DNA of 64,000 nucleotides. Origin: Cyclobacteriaceae bacterium. GTDB taxonomy: Bacteria; Bacteroidota; Bacteroidia; Cytophagales; Cyclobacteriaceae. The stretch spans positions 233,109-297,108 of the forward strand of contig JANQSI010000016.1 in assembly GCA_028284125.1 (NCBI GenBank). The letters are read 5' to 3'. The position numbers and the translations under genes were made by a program. The notes below the pieces were generated by a model. The model did no database searches, was not told the DNA's origin, and saw only the letters and a program-made list of their open reading frames with translations. Positions within the stretch are counted from its first letter, which is position 1; each line of letters opens with the position of its first letter. This document shows positions 16,644-24,692 of the stretch, piece by piece.

Positions 16644-17764
16644 GCCAGGGCCAGTTTAAGTGAGGAAATGAAATAGTCGAGCTCAGGACTCCCAATAGAC
16701 AGGGGCGGTAGAATTCTCAACGTTTTCGGGTTACTTGCCGCCCCCGTAAAAATCCGGTGGTTAAACAAGAGGTCTCTTCTTATCTCTTTAATATCGGTCT
16801 CCAGTTCAATTCCGATCATCAAACCTTTTCCCCGAACCTCCTTTATTTCCGGTATCCTGGATAGCTTGTTCATTAGGTATGCACCCATCTTACTCGCGTT
16901 CTCCATCAGGTGTTCGTTCTCCAAAACTTCAAGAACAGCAATGCCGGCAGAACAAGCCAGGTGATTTCCACCAAACGTTGTTCCGAGCATTCCTTTCCAG
17001 GCTCTGATTTTTGGAGAAAACAAGGTGCCAGCTATCGGAAATCCATTTCCCATCCCTTTTGCCGTAGTGATGATATCTGGCTTGATATCGGTATGTTGGT
17101 GTGAAAAGAATTTACCAGTCCGGCCATAGCCTGCCTGAATTTCATCGAGTATAAGTAGCACACCATTTTCTTCGCAGGTCTTTTTTAGCGTTTTCAAAAA
17201 ATTGGGACATGATTCATAAATTCCCGCAATCCCTTGAATCCCTTCTACAATTACAGCAGCATATGAATCATCGAGGTGGGCATTCAAAGCTTCGATATCA
17301 TTCAATGGAAGTTTGGTTACGTTCCCGGTAACATTCACTGAAGCCAGGTTCCTGGAATCATCCGTCGTTTCCAGCACAAGCGAAGTTCTTCCATGAAACC
17401 CTTTCTTGAACGACAAGACCTTCTTCCTTCCGGTATGAAAAGAGGCAACTTTTAAGGCATTTTCATTGGCTTCAGCTCCTGTGCTACTCAGGAAAAGAGA
17501 ATAGTCATCGTATCCGGATACTTTTCCTAACTTCTCAAGCAGTTGTTCCTGAACAGGGATCCTCACCGAATTGGAGTAGAAGCCCAGTTGATCCAGTTGA
17601 TCTTTTATTTTTCTTACATAATATGGATGGGAATGCCCGATCGAGATCACCGCATGCCCACAGTACAGATCGAGATATCTTTTACCATCCGTATCAAACA
17701 CATAGCACCCTTCCCCTTTGACAGGTGCTATATCATATCTTGGATATACATCAAATAGATTCAT
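16640..17764 (-). CDS. argD: N-acylornithine aminotransferase
   Basis: A 374-residue class-III PLP aminotransferase converting N-acylglutamate semialdehyde plus glutamate to N-acylornithine. It opens NLFDVYPRYDIAPVKGEG, and has GHAVISIGHSHP, the PLP/aspartate block LILDEIQAGYGRTGKFF (~198-214) and the Schiff-base lysine in TTAKGMGNGFP. It lacks the C-terminal extension of longer ornithine aminotransferases, as usual for biosynthetic ArgD. It overlaps argF' by four and proC by 14 bases within the operon. Confidence 0.93.
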   Translation of the reverse strand: MNLFDVYPRYDIAPVKGEGCYVFDTDGKRYLDLYCGHAVISIGHSHPYYVRKIKDQLDQLGFYSNSVRIPVQEQLLEKLGKVSGYDDYSLFLSSTGAEANENALKVASFHTGRKKVLSFKKGFHGRTSLVLETTDDSRNLASVNVTGNVTKLPLNDIEALNAHLDDSYAAVIVEGIQGIAGIYESCPNFLKTLKKTCEENGVLLILDEIQAGYGRTGKFFSHQHTDIKPDIITTAKGMGNGFPIAGTLFSPKIRAWKGMLGTTFGGNHLACSAGIAVLEVLENEHLMENASKMGAYLMNKLSRIPEIKEVRGKGLMIGIELETDIKEIRRDLLFNHRIFTGAASNPKTLRILPPLSIGSPELDYFISSLKLALA

Positions 17765-18569
17765 CTTTTTTCTTCATTTTGGTGATCTTATAAAAGGAAG
17801 TCATGATGCCCTGAATCAGCGCAGAGCTGAATCCCTGGTGCTCCATTTCGTTCAAGCCTTCGATGGTGCACCCCTGGGGAGTGGTCACTTTGTCTATCTC
17901 TACCTCCGGATGCGATTGATCTTCAAGCACGAGCATGGCCGCTCCTTTCGCCGTTTGCATGGCTATCAATTGGGCGTCTGAGGAGTCAAAACCCATCTGT
18001 ACCCCACCCTGGGTAGCAGCTCGCAAGTACCGCATAAAAAAAGCAATTCCGCTTGCTCCAAGAACTGTTGCCGCTTGCATCAGTTCCTCTTCAATGAGCA
18101 ATGTTTGCCCGATAGCATCAAAAAGTTCTTTGACCTCCGTGAGTGCAGTCGAACCGGTCTGTCCTGAAGCAAGACAAGTCATCGATTCACCCACAGCAAC
18201 TGCAGTATTAGGCATTGCTCGTATGACTGATACATCAGGAGATACAGCCTGTTGAATTTGAGAAATCGGAATACCTGTTGCCACAGAAACCAATACATGA
18301 TCAGGGGTGATCAGCGCGCCAACATCGTCCAGCACCTTTTTTACTTGATTGGGCTGAACGCATAGTATGACAATCCTGGAGTTGGCAATGGCGAGGTTGT
18401 TATCATCGGTAACCTGAAAACCATCCTTAGCATATTGCTCCAGTGTTTTCACATTTCGCCTGGTCAAAAAAATCTCCGAAGGCTTTCTCGTCGCTTTTTG
18501 TACAAATCCATCAGCAATGGCAATACCAAGATTACCTGCTCCAATGATTGCTACTTGATTTTTATTCAT
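17751..18569 (-). CDS. proC: Pyrroline-5-carboxylate reductase
   Basis: A 272-residue NAD(P)H-dependent reductase. The Rossmann motif is VAIIGAGNLGIAIADG (~7-22), with VIRAMPNTAVAVGESMT (~134-150) and the C-terminal helical signature containing TTPQGCTIEGLNEME (~232-246; classical enzymes have SPGGTT). It makes proline from pyrroline-5-carboxylate. It sits inside the arginine operon between argC and argD, overlapping argD by 14 bases, so proline and arginine branches from glutamate are co-expressed. Confidence 0.92.
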   Translation of the reverse strand: MNKNQVAIIGAGNLGIAIADGFVQKATRKPSEIFLTRRNVKTLEQYAKDGFQVTDDNNLAIANSRIVILCVQPNQVKKVLDDVGALITPDHVLVSVATGIPISQIQQAVSPDVSVIRAMPNTAVAVGESMTCLASGQTGSTALTEVKELFDAIGQTLLIEEELMQAATVLGASGIAFFMRYLRAATQGGVQMGFDSSDAQLIAMQTAKGAAMLVLEDQSHPEVEIDKVTTPQGCTIEGLNEMEHQGFSSALIQGIMTSFYKITKMKKKDESI

Positions 18570-18570
18570 A

Positions 18571-19536
18571 TCAAAATGCCGAAGCTTTTAGTTGCAGGCC
18601 GGAAGTTTCCTCCAGGCCAAAAATTAAGTTCATGTTTTGTATCGCCTGTCCGGAAGCCCCTTTCAGGAGATTGTCGATTACAGAAATAATCACCGCTGTT
18701 CCATCAATTATTTCCCCGCTGATAAGCGCATGGTTGGTGTTCACCACCATCTTCAGGTCCGGATTGGTTTCTACCACGTGTGTAAATGGTTGATCTTTGT
18801 ATGCAGCTCTGTATACTTCTTTGAATTCCTGTTCCTTGAGATCGGTACTGAAGCAGGCAGTCGTGATAATTCCACGTGTGAAGGCTCCACGGTAGGGAAT
18901 AAAATTTAGTTTTTGATCAAATTTCGAATTCGTTCCGAGAATGGTTTCTTGGATTTCATTCAAGTGTTGATGTGAAAGTGCTTTGTATACACTGGCATTG
19001 TTATTTCTCCAGCTGAAGTGTGAAGTTTCTGAAAACGATTGCCCGGCCCCTGTGGAACCCGTAATGCCAGAAATGTGAACATCACTTGATACCGCTCCGA
19101 CCTTGATCGCCGGAAGGAGTGCTAGCTGAATAGCCGTCGCAAAGCAACCTGGATTTGCTACATGATCGGATTCCTTAATTTTTTCCTTGTTGATCTCCGG
19201 TAGTCCATATGCAAAATCATGATCTCCTATTAGCCTGAAGTCCTGACTCAGGTCAATGATCCGTAGACTGAGCAATTCCGGATTGGACTTCAGAATGTTT
19301 TTCGATTCATTGTGTCCTTTGCACAAAAACACAACGTCGCATGAATCGGTAGGGATTTCAGAGATAAACTGCAGGTCTAACCCGAAAAGATCCTTGTGAA
19401 CGTCATAAACAAATTTTCCCTGTTGACTTTCGCTCTGAATCCAGGAAACTTCCACCACCGGATGATTCACCAGCAGCCGCAACAGCTCCCCTGCCGTATA
19501 ACCTGCTGCGCCGATAATACCTACTCGAATTTTCAT
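18571..19536 (-). CDS. argC: N-acyl-gamma-glutamyl-phosphate reductase
   Basis: A 321-residue NADPH-dependent reductase producing N-acylglutamate semialdehyde. N-terminal VGIIGAAGYTAGELLRLL binds the cofactor. The catalytic cysteine is in VANPGCFATAIQLALLPA (Cys ~147), and SGITGSTGAG is the following conserved loop. FIPYRGAFTRGI is typical of the short Bacteroidota/type-1 group. It is one base from proC and overlaps argG by four. Confidence 0.93.
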   Translation of the reverse strand: MKIRVGIIGAAGYTAGELLRLLVNHPVVEVSWIQSESQQGKFVYDVHKDLFGLDLQFISEIPTDSCDVVFLCKGHNESKNILKSNPELLSLRIIDLSQDFRLIGDHDFAYGLPEINKEKIKESDHVANPGCFATAIQLALLPAIKVGAVSSDVHISGITGSTGAGQSFSETSHFSWRNNNASVYKALSHQHLNEIQETILGTNSKFDQKLNFIPYRGAFTRGIITTACFSTDLKEQEFKEVYRAAYKDQPFTHVVETNPDLKMVVNTNHALISGEIIDGTAVIISVIDNLLKGASGQAIQNMNLIFGLEETSGLQLKASAF

Positions 19537-20714
19537 GATTTCAGCGTGTTAAGAATTTTGGTTTGCATTGAAAATATTTTGGCGAAGCTTCGAGCCTCTT
19601 CACCTGTCCAGGCCGCATTCGTTTCTCCGTATTGGCCATAAGCACTCTGCATGAGGTCATTCGGCGAAGTGATTCCTTCTATCAAAAAGTGATACGGCAT
19701 TAGTCTGACCTTCACGTTCCCCGTGACAGCATTTTGAGAATTCTCCAGAAATGATTCAATGTCCCTCATGACAGGATCAAGGTATTGACCCTCATGCATA
19801 AGGTTTCCATACCAGTCAGCCAGGTGATCCTTGATAAAAAGCTGGTGTTTGGAAAGCACGTGCTTTTCCAGTTGATGGTGTGCTTTAATCAACACCAAAG
19901 GTGCTGCAGCTTCAAAACCTACTCTTCCTTTGATACCAATTATTGTATCTCCTACATGAATATCACGACCGATGGCATATTGTGAAGAGATCTCTTGCAA
20001 CTGCTTGATAATTGCTACAGGATCGTCTTCCTCGCCATTAAGGGATACAGGCTCACCTTTTTTGAATCCAATGGAAATGGTTTCTGCCTCATTCTTCCGA
20101 AGTTGACTTGGGAACGCACTTTCCGGTAAATACTCAACGGATGTGAGTGTCTCCTTCCCACCTACGGATGTTCCCCAAAGTCCCTGGTTGACGGAGTACT
20201 CGGCTTTTTTCCAATCCAACTCAACTCCATTTTGCTTCAAAAATTCAATCTCCATTTCCCGGCTCAGGGAATTGTCTCGTATGGGCGTGATGATCTCCAT
20301 ATCAGGGCACAGGGTCTGAAAAACCAGGTCAAATCGAATTTGATCATTTCCAGCCCCGGTGCTACCATGAGCGATTGCATCCGCGTTAATTTCTCTTGCA
20401 TAATCAGCTATTGCTAGTGCCTGAAAAACACGCTCTGCACTCACTGAGAGTGGGTAGGAACTGTTTTTGAGCACATTCCCAAACAATAGATATTTGATCC
20501 CCTTCTCATAAAAATCCTCAGTCCGATCATTGAATCGATATTCCTTCGCCCCTAGTGCAATCGCTTTTTGCTTCAAGGATTCAGCTTCTACAGCATCAAA
20601 CCCGCCGGTGTTGACGGTCATCGCATAAACATCAAATCCGCAATTTTTTGACAGATACATAGAACAATAAGAAGTATCAAGTCCACCACTGAAAGCCAAT
20701 ACTACTTTTTTCAT
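19533..20714 (-). CDS. argG: Argininosuccinate synthase
   Basis: A 393-residue N-type PP-loop ATP pyrophosphatase joining citrulline and aspartate. The PP-loop is VVLAFSGGLDTSYC (~4-17), with HGSTGAGNDQIRFD (~116-129) and the later YSVNQGLWGTS and tetramer helix region. The length is typical. Second gene of the arginine operon, overlapping both the upstream GNAT gene and argC by four bases. Confidence 0.95.
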   Translation of the reverse strand: MKKVVLAFSGGLDTSYCSMYLSKNCGFDVYAMTVNTGGFDAVEAESLKQKAIALGAKEYRFNDRTEDFYEKGIKYLLFGNVLKNSSYPLSVSAERVFQALAIADYAREINADAIAHGSTGAGNDQIRFDLVFQTLCPDMEIITPIRDNSLSREMEIEFLKQNGVELDWKKAEYSVNQGLWGTSVGGKETLTSVEYLPESAFPSQLRKNEAETISIGFKKGEPVSLNGEEDDPVAIIKQLQEISSQYAIGRDIHVGDTIIGIKGRVGFEAAAPLVLIKAHHQLEKHVLSKHQLFIKDHLADWYGNLMHEGQYLDPVMRDIESFLENSQNAVTGNVKVRLMPYHFLIEGITSPNDLMQSAYGQYGETNAAWTGEEARSFAKIFSMQTKILNTLKS

Positions 20715-21346
20715 ACTACCATTGATTTACGATTCATTCTTGACTTTTTCAGGCGCATGAAACGCTCATAGATTTTGGACTTTTTGACAAAATCCCATCG
20801 TTTTTTATCCTTCGAACCAGGATCATACAGCATCGCAGTACACATGCAATTCTGTCTTGACTTGCTTTGGAGAATCTCATAATTAACGCAACTCTGACAA
20901 CCATTCCAGAAAAGACTATCATCGGTCAATCGATCATAGGTTACCGGTTGATACCCCAATTCGGAGTTAATTTTCATGACCGGCAAGGAGGTGGTTAAGC
21001 CGAATAGCTTAGCTGAAGGAAAAAGTTTCTTTGAGTGTTCAAAAGCCTTTTTCTTAATACGGGTAGCAACACCAGACCCGCGGTACTCCGGCTTCACTAC
21101 CAATCCGGAATTGGCGACATACTTCTTGTTGCTCCAACTTTCGATGTAGCAAAAGCCTACAAGTTGCTTGCTTTTTGAGAGGGCAATAATTGCCTTTCCA
21201 TTCACGATCTTATCGTGAATATATTTTTGGGATCTTATGGCGATCCCGGTGCCTCTTTGTTTGGCGCTAGTCTCAATGAGCTTGCAAATTTCTTCTGCAA
21301 AGCACCCGTGCTCTGAGCTAGTCACCTGAACGATGAACGCATTCAT
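20711..21346 (-). CDS. GNAT-family N-acyltransferase, candidate glutamate N-acyltransferase starting the arginine operon
   Basis: A 211-residue protein with a GNAT core. The acyl-CoA pyrophosphate loop is VKPEYRGSGVATRIKKKA (~83-100), preceded by KQLVGFCYIESW. A C-terminal extension has a cysteine cluster GCQSC...NCMC (~149-168) that could bind a metal, then a very basic tail. As first gene of a complete arginine operon lacking argA and argJ, it is the obvious candidate for acylating glutamate with acetyl- or succinyl-CoA. That function is inferred from position. It is coupled to argG by a four-base overlap. Confidence 0.8.
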   Translation of the reverse strand: MNAFIVQVTSSEHGCFAEEICKLIETSAKQRGTGIAIRSQKYIHDKIVNGKAIIALSKSKQLVGFCYIESWSNKKYVANSGLVVKPEYRGSGVATRIKKKAFEHSKKLFPSAKLFGLTTSLPVMKINSELGYQPVTYDRLTDDSLFWNGCQSCVNYEILQSKSRQNCMCTAMLYDPGSKDKKRWDFVKKSKIYERFMRLKKSRMNRKSMVV

Positions 21347-21352
21347 CTGAGT

Positions 21353-21367
21353 GAATTTTGAAAATTA
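21353..21367 (-). promoter_or_regulatory. Candidate -7 box/operator for the arginine operon
   Basis: AATTTTgAAAATT (21354-21366) is a 13-base palindrome just upstream of the operon start. The minus strand reads TAATTTTC (21360-21367), one base off TAnnTTTG. The overlap of palindrome and promoter-like box suggests a regulatory site. It has some likeness to ArgR boxes but is too short to assign. Confidence 0.35.
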
Positions 21368-21395
21368 GGAAATAGGAAAAATTGGTCGGAGAATA

Positions 21396-21412
21396 GTTAC
21401 CACGTAGGTAAC
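21396..21412 (-). promoter_or_regulatory. GTTACC-N5-GGTAAC operator candidate upstream of the arginine operon
   Basis: A 17-base inverted repeat with perfect 6-base arms and centre ACGTA, 50 bases upstream of the GNAT start codon. The position suits a regulator of the arginine operon. No protein is assigned to it. Confidence 0.45.
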
Positions 21413-21426
21413 ACTGGATTATATAA

Positions 21427-21457
21427 CAGGCACAAGCCTGGCGGGTGCCGCAGGCCT
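21427..21457 (-). repeat. GC-rich hairpin cluster in the arginine operon leader
   Basis: Within AT-rich intergenic DNA, CAGGC-acaa-GCCTG is followed by GGC-gggt-GCC and AGGCCT. On the minus strand GGCAC and GTGCC can also pair across ten bases, so alternative structures are possible. It could be an extragenic palindromic repeat or a leader structure. No T-run follows. Confidence 0.35.
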
Positions 21458-21609
21458 AAAAGAAAACGCTGCTATGGTTTTTAAGTCACTCAACGTAATT
21501 GTTTGACGCAACAAAGTTTTGTCAAAGACTTTGAGAAAAAAAAGTTTTTGTAAGAAAAAAGAAAAACAGGAGGCTCTATTTTGGTTAAAACAAGGTCTAC
21601 AAGACGCTA

Positions 21610-23004
21610 TTAAAGGTGAATCACTTCATCATAAGCTGCAGCCGCAGCTTCCATTACTGCCTCACTCATGGTCGGATGTGGATGAACTGTTTTAACGATT
21701 TCATGTCCAGTCGTCTCCAGCTTTCTAGCAGCAACAGCTTCAGCGATCATTTCAGTAACGTTGTTACCAATCATATGAGCGCCTAACCACTCGCCATATT
21801 TCGCGTCGAAGATCACTTTCACAAAACCATCTGAAGATCCAGCTGCTTTTGCTTTTCCTGAAGCAGAGAAAGGAAATTTTCCTACTTTAACTTCATAGCC
21901 AGCTTCTTTTGCAGCTTTCTCCGTGTATCCAACAGAAGCGACTTCAGGGTAACAATAAGTACAGCCTGGAATATTGTTATAGTCAAGTGGCTCGACATTC
22001 ATTCCCTTAATTTTTTCCACACAAATGATCCCTTCGGCTGAAGCAACGTGAGCGAGTGCTTGGCCCTTCACGATATCTCCAATCGCATAGACACCATCTA
22101 CATTGGTTTTGTAGTAATCATCTACAAGTACTTTTCCTTTCTCGGTTTTAACACCAGTCACTTCGAGTCCCATGTTTTCGATATTAGTGGCAACACCCAC
22201 AGCGGAAAGGACAATATCACAATCGATTACTTCTTCGCCTTTCTTTGTCTTCACAGTCACTTTACAGCCAGCTCCTTTAGTATCTACTTTCGTCACCTCA
22301 GAACTGGTCATGACCTTCATGCCCGACTTTTTGAATGTTCGCTCTAGCTGTTTGCTCACTTCTTCATCTTCAACGGGAACGATTCGGTCCATGAATTCAA
22401 CAATGGTGACTTCCGTTCCAATCGACTTATAGAAATAAGCAAATTCAACTCCGATTGCTCCTGAACCAACAACCACCATTTTCTTAGGTTGTTTTGGTAA
22501 AACCATTGCTTCCCGATATCCAATGATTTTCTTTCCATCGATCGGTAAGTTCGGAAGTTCACGTGAACGTCCTCCAGTCGCGAGAATGATATGATTGGCA
22601 TCATAGGTGGTGATCTTGCCACCCTCATCTTTGACTTCTACCTTTTTCCCCTTCTTCAAGATTCCAAAACCAGCAATATGATCGATCTTGTTTTTCTTGA
22701 AAAGGAATTGAATTCCTTTACTCATTCCATCAGCCACGTCTCTACTTCTTTTCACCATTCCGGAAAAATCTGCTTTCGCTCCCTTCACGTCAACACCATA
22801 ATCAGCTGCATGATTGATGTAATCAAATACCTGTGCGCTTTTCAACAAAGCCTTTGTCGGAATACATCCCCAATTGAGACAAATTCCGCCAAGTTCAGAC
22901 CGTTCCACAACCCCTACTTTCATTCCCAGCTGAGACGCTCGAATCGCTGCAACATACCCACCAGGTCCGCTACCAATTACAATAAGATCATATTTAGATG
23001 CCAT
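21610..23004 (-). CDS. lpdA: Dihydrolipoyl dehydrogenase
   Basis: A 464-residue FAD disulfide oxidoreductase, the E3 subunit of 2-oxoacid dehydrogenase complexes. FAD motif YDLIVIGSGPGGYVAAIRA near the N-terminus, redox pair in GGICLNWGCIPTKALL, NAD motif VVGSGAIGVEFAYFY, and the C-terminal catalytic HPHPTMSEA. I start at the ATG at 23004 (MASKYDLI), nine codons inside the longest frame, because the family begins right before the FAD motif. A perfect TAAATTTG -7 box lies at 23029-23036 on this strand. Confidence 0.95.
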   Translation of the reverse strand: MASKYDLIVIGSGPGGYVAAIRASQLGMKVGVVERSELGGICLNWGCIPTKALLKSAQVFDYINHAADYGVDVKGAKADFSGMVKRSRDVADGMSKGIQFLFKKNKIDHIAGFGILKKGKKVEVKDEGGKITTYDANHIILATGGRSRELPNLPIDGKKIIGYREAMVLPKQPKKMVVVGSGAIGVEFAYFYKSIGTEVTIVEFMDRIVPVEDEEVSKQLERTFKKSGMKVMTSSEVTKVDTKGAGCKVTVKTKKGEEVIDCDIVLSAVGVATNIENMGLEVTGVKTEKGKVLVDDYYKTNVDGVYAIGDIVKGQALAHVASAEGIICVEKIKGMNVEPLDYNNIPGCTYCYPEVASVGYTEKAAKEAGYEVKVGKFPFSASGKAKAAGSSDGFVKVIFDAKYGEWLGAHMIGNNVTEMIAEAVAARKLETTGHEIVKTVHPHPTMSEAVMEAAAAAYDEVIHL

Positions 23005-23028
23005 CTTTTTCTCGTTAAAATTGAGGCG

Positions 23029-23036
23029 CAAATTTA
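23029..23036 (-). promoter_or_regulatory. -7 box TAAATTTG for lpdA
   Basis: Perfect TAnnTTTG match on the minus strand, 24 bases before the chosen lpdA ATG at 23004. It lies inside the alternative upstream start region, which supports the shorter lpdA start. Confidence 0.55.
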
Positions 23037-23058
23037 ATCGGAATATTCTGAGATTTTA

Positions 23059-23089
23059 AACTAGATATTTAATCTTATGAGATCTAGTT
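23059..23089 (-). terminator. Inverted repeat after the secreted-protein gene, possible weak terminator
   Basis: AACTAGAT (23059-23066) pairs with ATCTAGTT (23082-23089) across a 15-base loop, overlapping the stop codon of the upstream gene. On the minus strand only three T residues follow, so termination would be weak. Confidence 0.35.
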
Positions 23090-23710
23090 ATCACTTCGTG
23101 AGGTAGAGCCTTCACTTCTTGAACTCCTCCCTCTACTACCACTCAAGATGAAAGGAAGACCTGATTCTTCATTTCGAAATTGCCATCTCTTTTCAATAAG
23201 ATCTGGTCTATACAATCCTTGTGAGTCAAAAAAGGGAGTTCCAGTATATGGAATGTGTCCATTGGTTAGAAACCTTACCTGTTCCTTATTATCGAAATTA
23301 ATACGTACAGATGAAGGGAAGTAATCACCTTTGTAATTGTCATTAAGGAAAACAAATCGAATCATTCCTGGTAAATCGTTCAAATAATAATAAGCGCTAT
23401 AGACAGATGAGGGCTGACGGAAAAGTACAGGGTACTTCTGCGTGAACCAATAATAATAGTCTGCCCAGCTCTCGATGGCCAGATATTCCCCATCAAGTTC
23501 GTAGAAAATTGAACCATAAGCTTTTTGAAGAGAATCACTGTGAATTCCATAACCTGTAACAAACGGCTCGGGGGCATGTTGGAAAATCAGGGGATTTGCC
23601 CAATCTCTGAAAGAAATAGTGTTGTTATCTAAATTTTGGAAAACCTCTTGTGCATTTGAAGATGATACGAAAACCAAAAGAATTGCTAGTAGAAATGTGT
23701 TCCGAATCAT
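23084..23710 (-). CDS. Secreted protein of unknown function
   Basis: A 208-residue protein when started at the ATG at 23710, which begins a clean signal peptide (MIRNTFLLAILLVFVSSSNAQ). The longer open frame runs into divergent fabG and is not credible. The mature part is rich in Tyr, Phe and Pro, with no motif I recognise, and ends in a Ser/Arg-rich low-complexity tail (SGSRGRSSRSEGSTSRSDN). It is divergent from fabG with 85 bases between starts and upstream of lpdA on the same strand, separated by an inverted repeat. Confidence 0.75.
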   Translation of the reverse strand: MIRNTFLLAILLVFVSSSNAQEVFQNLDNNTISFRDWANPLIFQHAPEPFVTGYGIHSDSLQKAYGSIFYELDGEYLAIESWADYYYWFTQKYPVLFRQPSSVYSAYYYLNDLPGMIRFVFLNDNYKGDYFPSSVRINFDNKEQVRFLTNGHIPYTGTPFFDSQGLYRPDLIEKRWQFRNEESGLPFILSGSRGRSSRSEGSTSRSDN

Positions 23711-23783
23711 AACTAAAAAGGGTTTGATAATACTAAAAATGAACAATAATAATGCCATAAAAAGTTCATTATTACAGAAATTG

Positions 23784-23791
23784 TATGTTTG
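23784..23791 (+). promoter_or_regulatory. -7 box TATGTTTG for fabG
   Basis: Perfect TAnnTTTG match ending four bases before the fabG ATG at 23796, so the transcript is expected to start at or within a base or two of the start codon. No TTG -33 element at the usual distance. Confidence 0.5.
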
Positions 23792-23795
23792 CACT

Positions 23796-24542
23796 ATGAA
23801 ACTACTTGAAGGAAAAAATGCACTAATTACTGGTGCATCAAAAGGAATCGGACGGGCCATTGCAAATGAATACGCCAAGCAGGGAGCTAACATCGCATTC
23901 ACGTATTTATCTAGCGTGGAAAAAGGCGAAGCTTTAGAAAAAGAGCTAACAGCACAAGGCGTGAAAGCCAAAGGTTATCGATCTGATGCCTCCGATTTTG
24001 CCGCTGCTCAGGAACTCATAAATAGCGTCATTGAAGAGTTTGGTTCATTAGATGTTTTGATTAACAATGCAGGAATAACTCGAGACAATTTATTGATGAG
24101 AATGAGTGAGGAACAATGGGATGAAATCATGACCGTAAACCTGAAGTCCTGTTTCAATACGGTGAAGGCCGCGGCAAAACCCTTGATGAAGCAAAGAAGC
24201 GGTTCAATAATCAACATGTCATCAGTAGTCGGTGTGAAAGGAAATCCAGGCCAAGCCAACTATGCAGCTTCCAAATCAGGGATTATTGGCTTCAGTAAGT
24301 CAGTCGCGTTAGAATTAGGATCTCGTGGAATTCGCTGCAATGTGATCGCACCAGGATTTATAGAAACTGAAATGACAGACGCTTTAGATGAAAAAACAGT
24401 TCAAAGCTGGCGTGATGCTATTCCGTTGAAACGTGGCGGTGCCCCAGAAGATGTGGCGAACGCTTGCATCTTTTTAGGATCCGACATGTCATCCTACGTG
24501 ACTGGACAAGTCATCCAAGTAGATGGAGGAATGTTAACGTAG
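23796..24542 (+). CDS. fabG: 3-oxoacyl-ACP reductase
   Basis: A 248-residue short-chain dehydrogenase reducing 3-oxoacyl-ACP in fatty-acid elongation. It has the TGASKGIGRAIA cofactor motif (~12-23), NNAGITRDNLLMRM (~86-99), catalytic Ser in NMSSVVG, YAASKSG (Tyr/Lys pair ~154-158) and a C-terminal VTGQVIQVDGGM. The start at 23796 (MKLLEGKNALITG) is chosen over longer frames because it matches the family length and follows a -7 box. Generic SDRs are the alternative, but the NNAGITRDNLLMRM block is the FabG form. Confidence 0.92.
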   Translation: MKLLEGKNALITGASKGIGRAIANEYAKQGANIAFTYLSSVEKGEALEKELTAQGVKAKGYRSDASDFAAAQELINSVIEEFGSLDVLINNAGITRDNLLMRMSEEQWDEIMTVNLKSCFNTVKAAAKPLMKQRSGSIINMSSVVGVKGNPGQANYAASKSGIIGFSKSVALELGSRGIRCNVIAPGFIETEMTDALDEKTVQSWRDAIPLKRGGAPEDVANACIFLGSDMSSYVTGQVIQVDGGMLT

Positions 24543-24568
24543 CATCATTTTTCGATTAAAGAAATTCG

Positions 24569-24596
24569 AAACCTGTCTGAGAAGATGGGTTTTTTT
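24569..24596 (+). terminator. Probable intrinsic terminator of fabG
   Basis: AAACC (24569-24573) pairs with GGTTT (24588-24592), helped by inner TCT/AGA pairing, and is followed by a run of seven T. The stem is imperfect, so strength is uncertain. Confidence 0.5.
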
Positions 24597-24692
24597 CATG
24601 AAAAAATGATTATTTAACTATTTAAAGATTTTTTATCATTTTATTTATAATAATTTAGTGATAAATTAGTTTCTTATTTCAAACAACCACTA

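Noticed and set aside
12544..21346. An argJ or classical argA gene in the arginine operon
   Set aside because: No ornithine acetyltransferase or long N-acetylglutamate synthase is present. The only acyltransferase is the GNAT at the operon start.
22048..23037. Several plus-strand frames inside lpdA (22048-22347, 22172-22432, 22591-23037)
   Set aside because: All are antisense to conserved lpdA motifs and have unnatural, Ser/Phe/His-rich translations typical of complementary strands.
23711..23971. N-terminal extension of the secreted protein at 23084-23710
   Set aside because: The extension overlaps divergent fabG coding sequence and would bury the signal peptide that begins at 23710.
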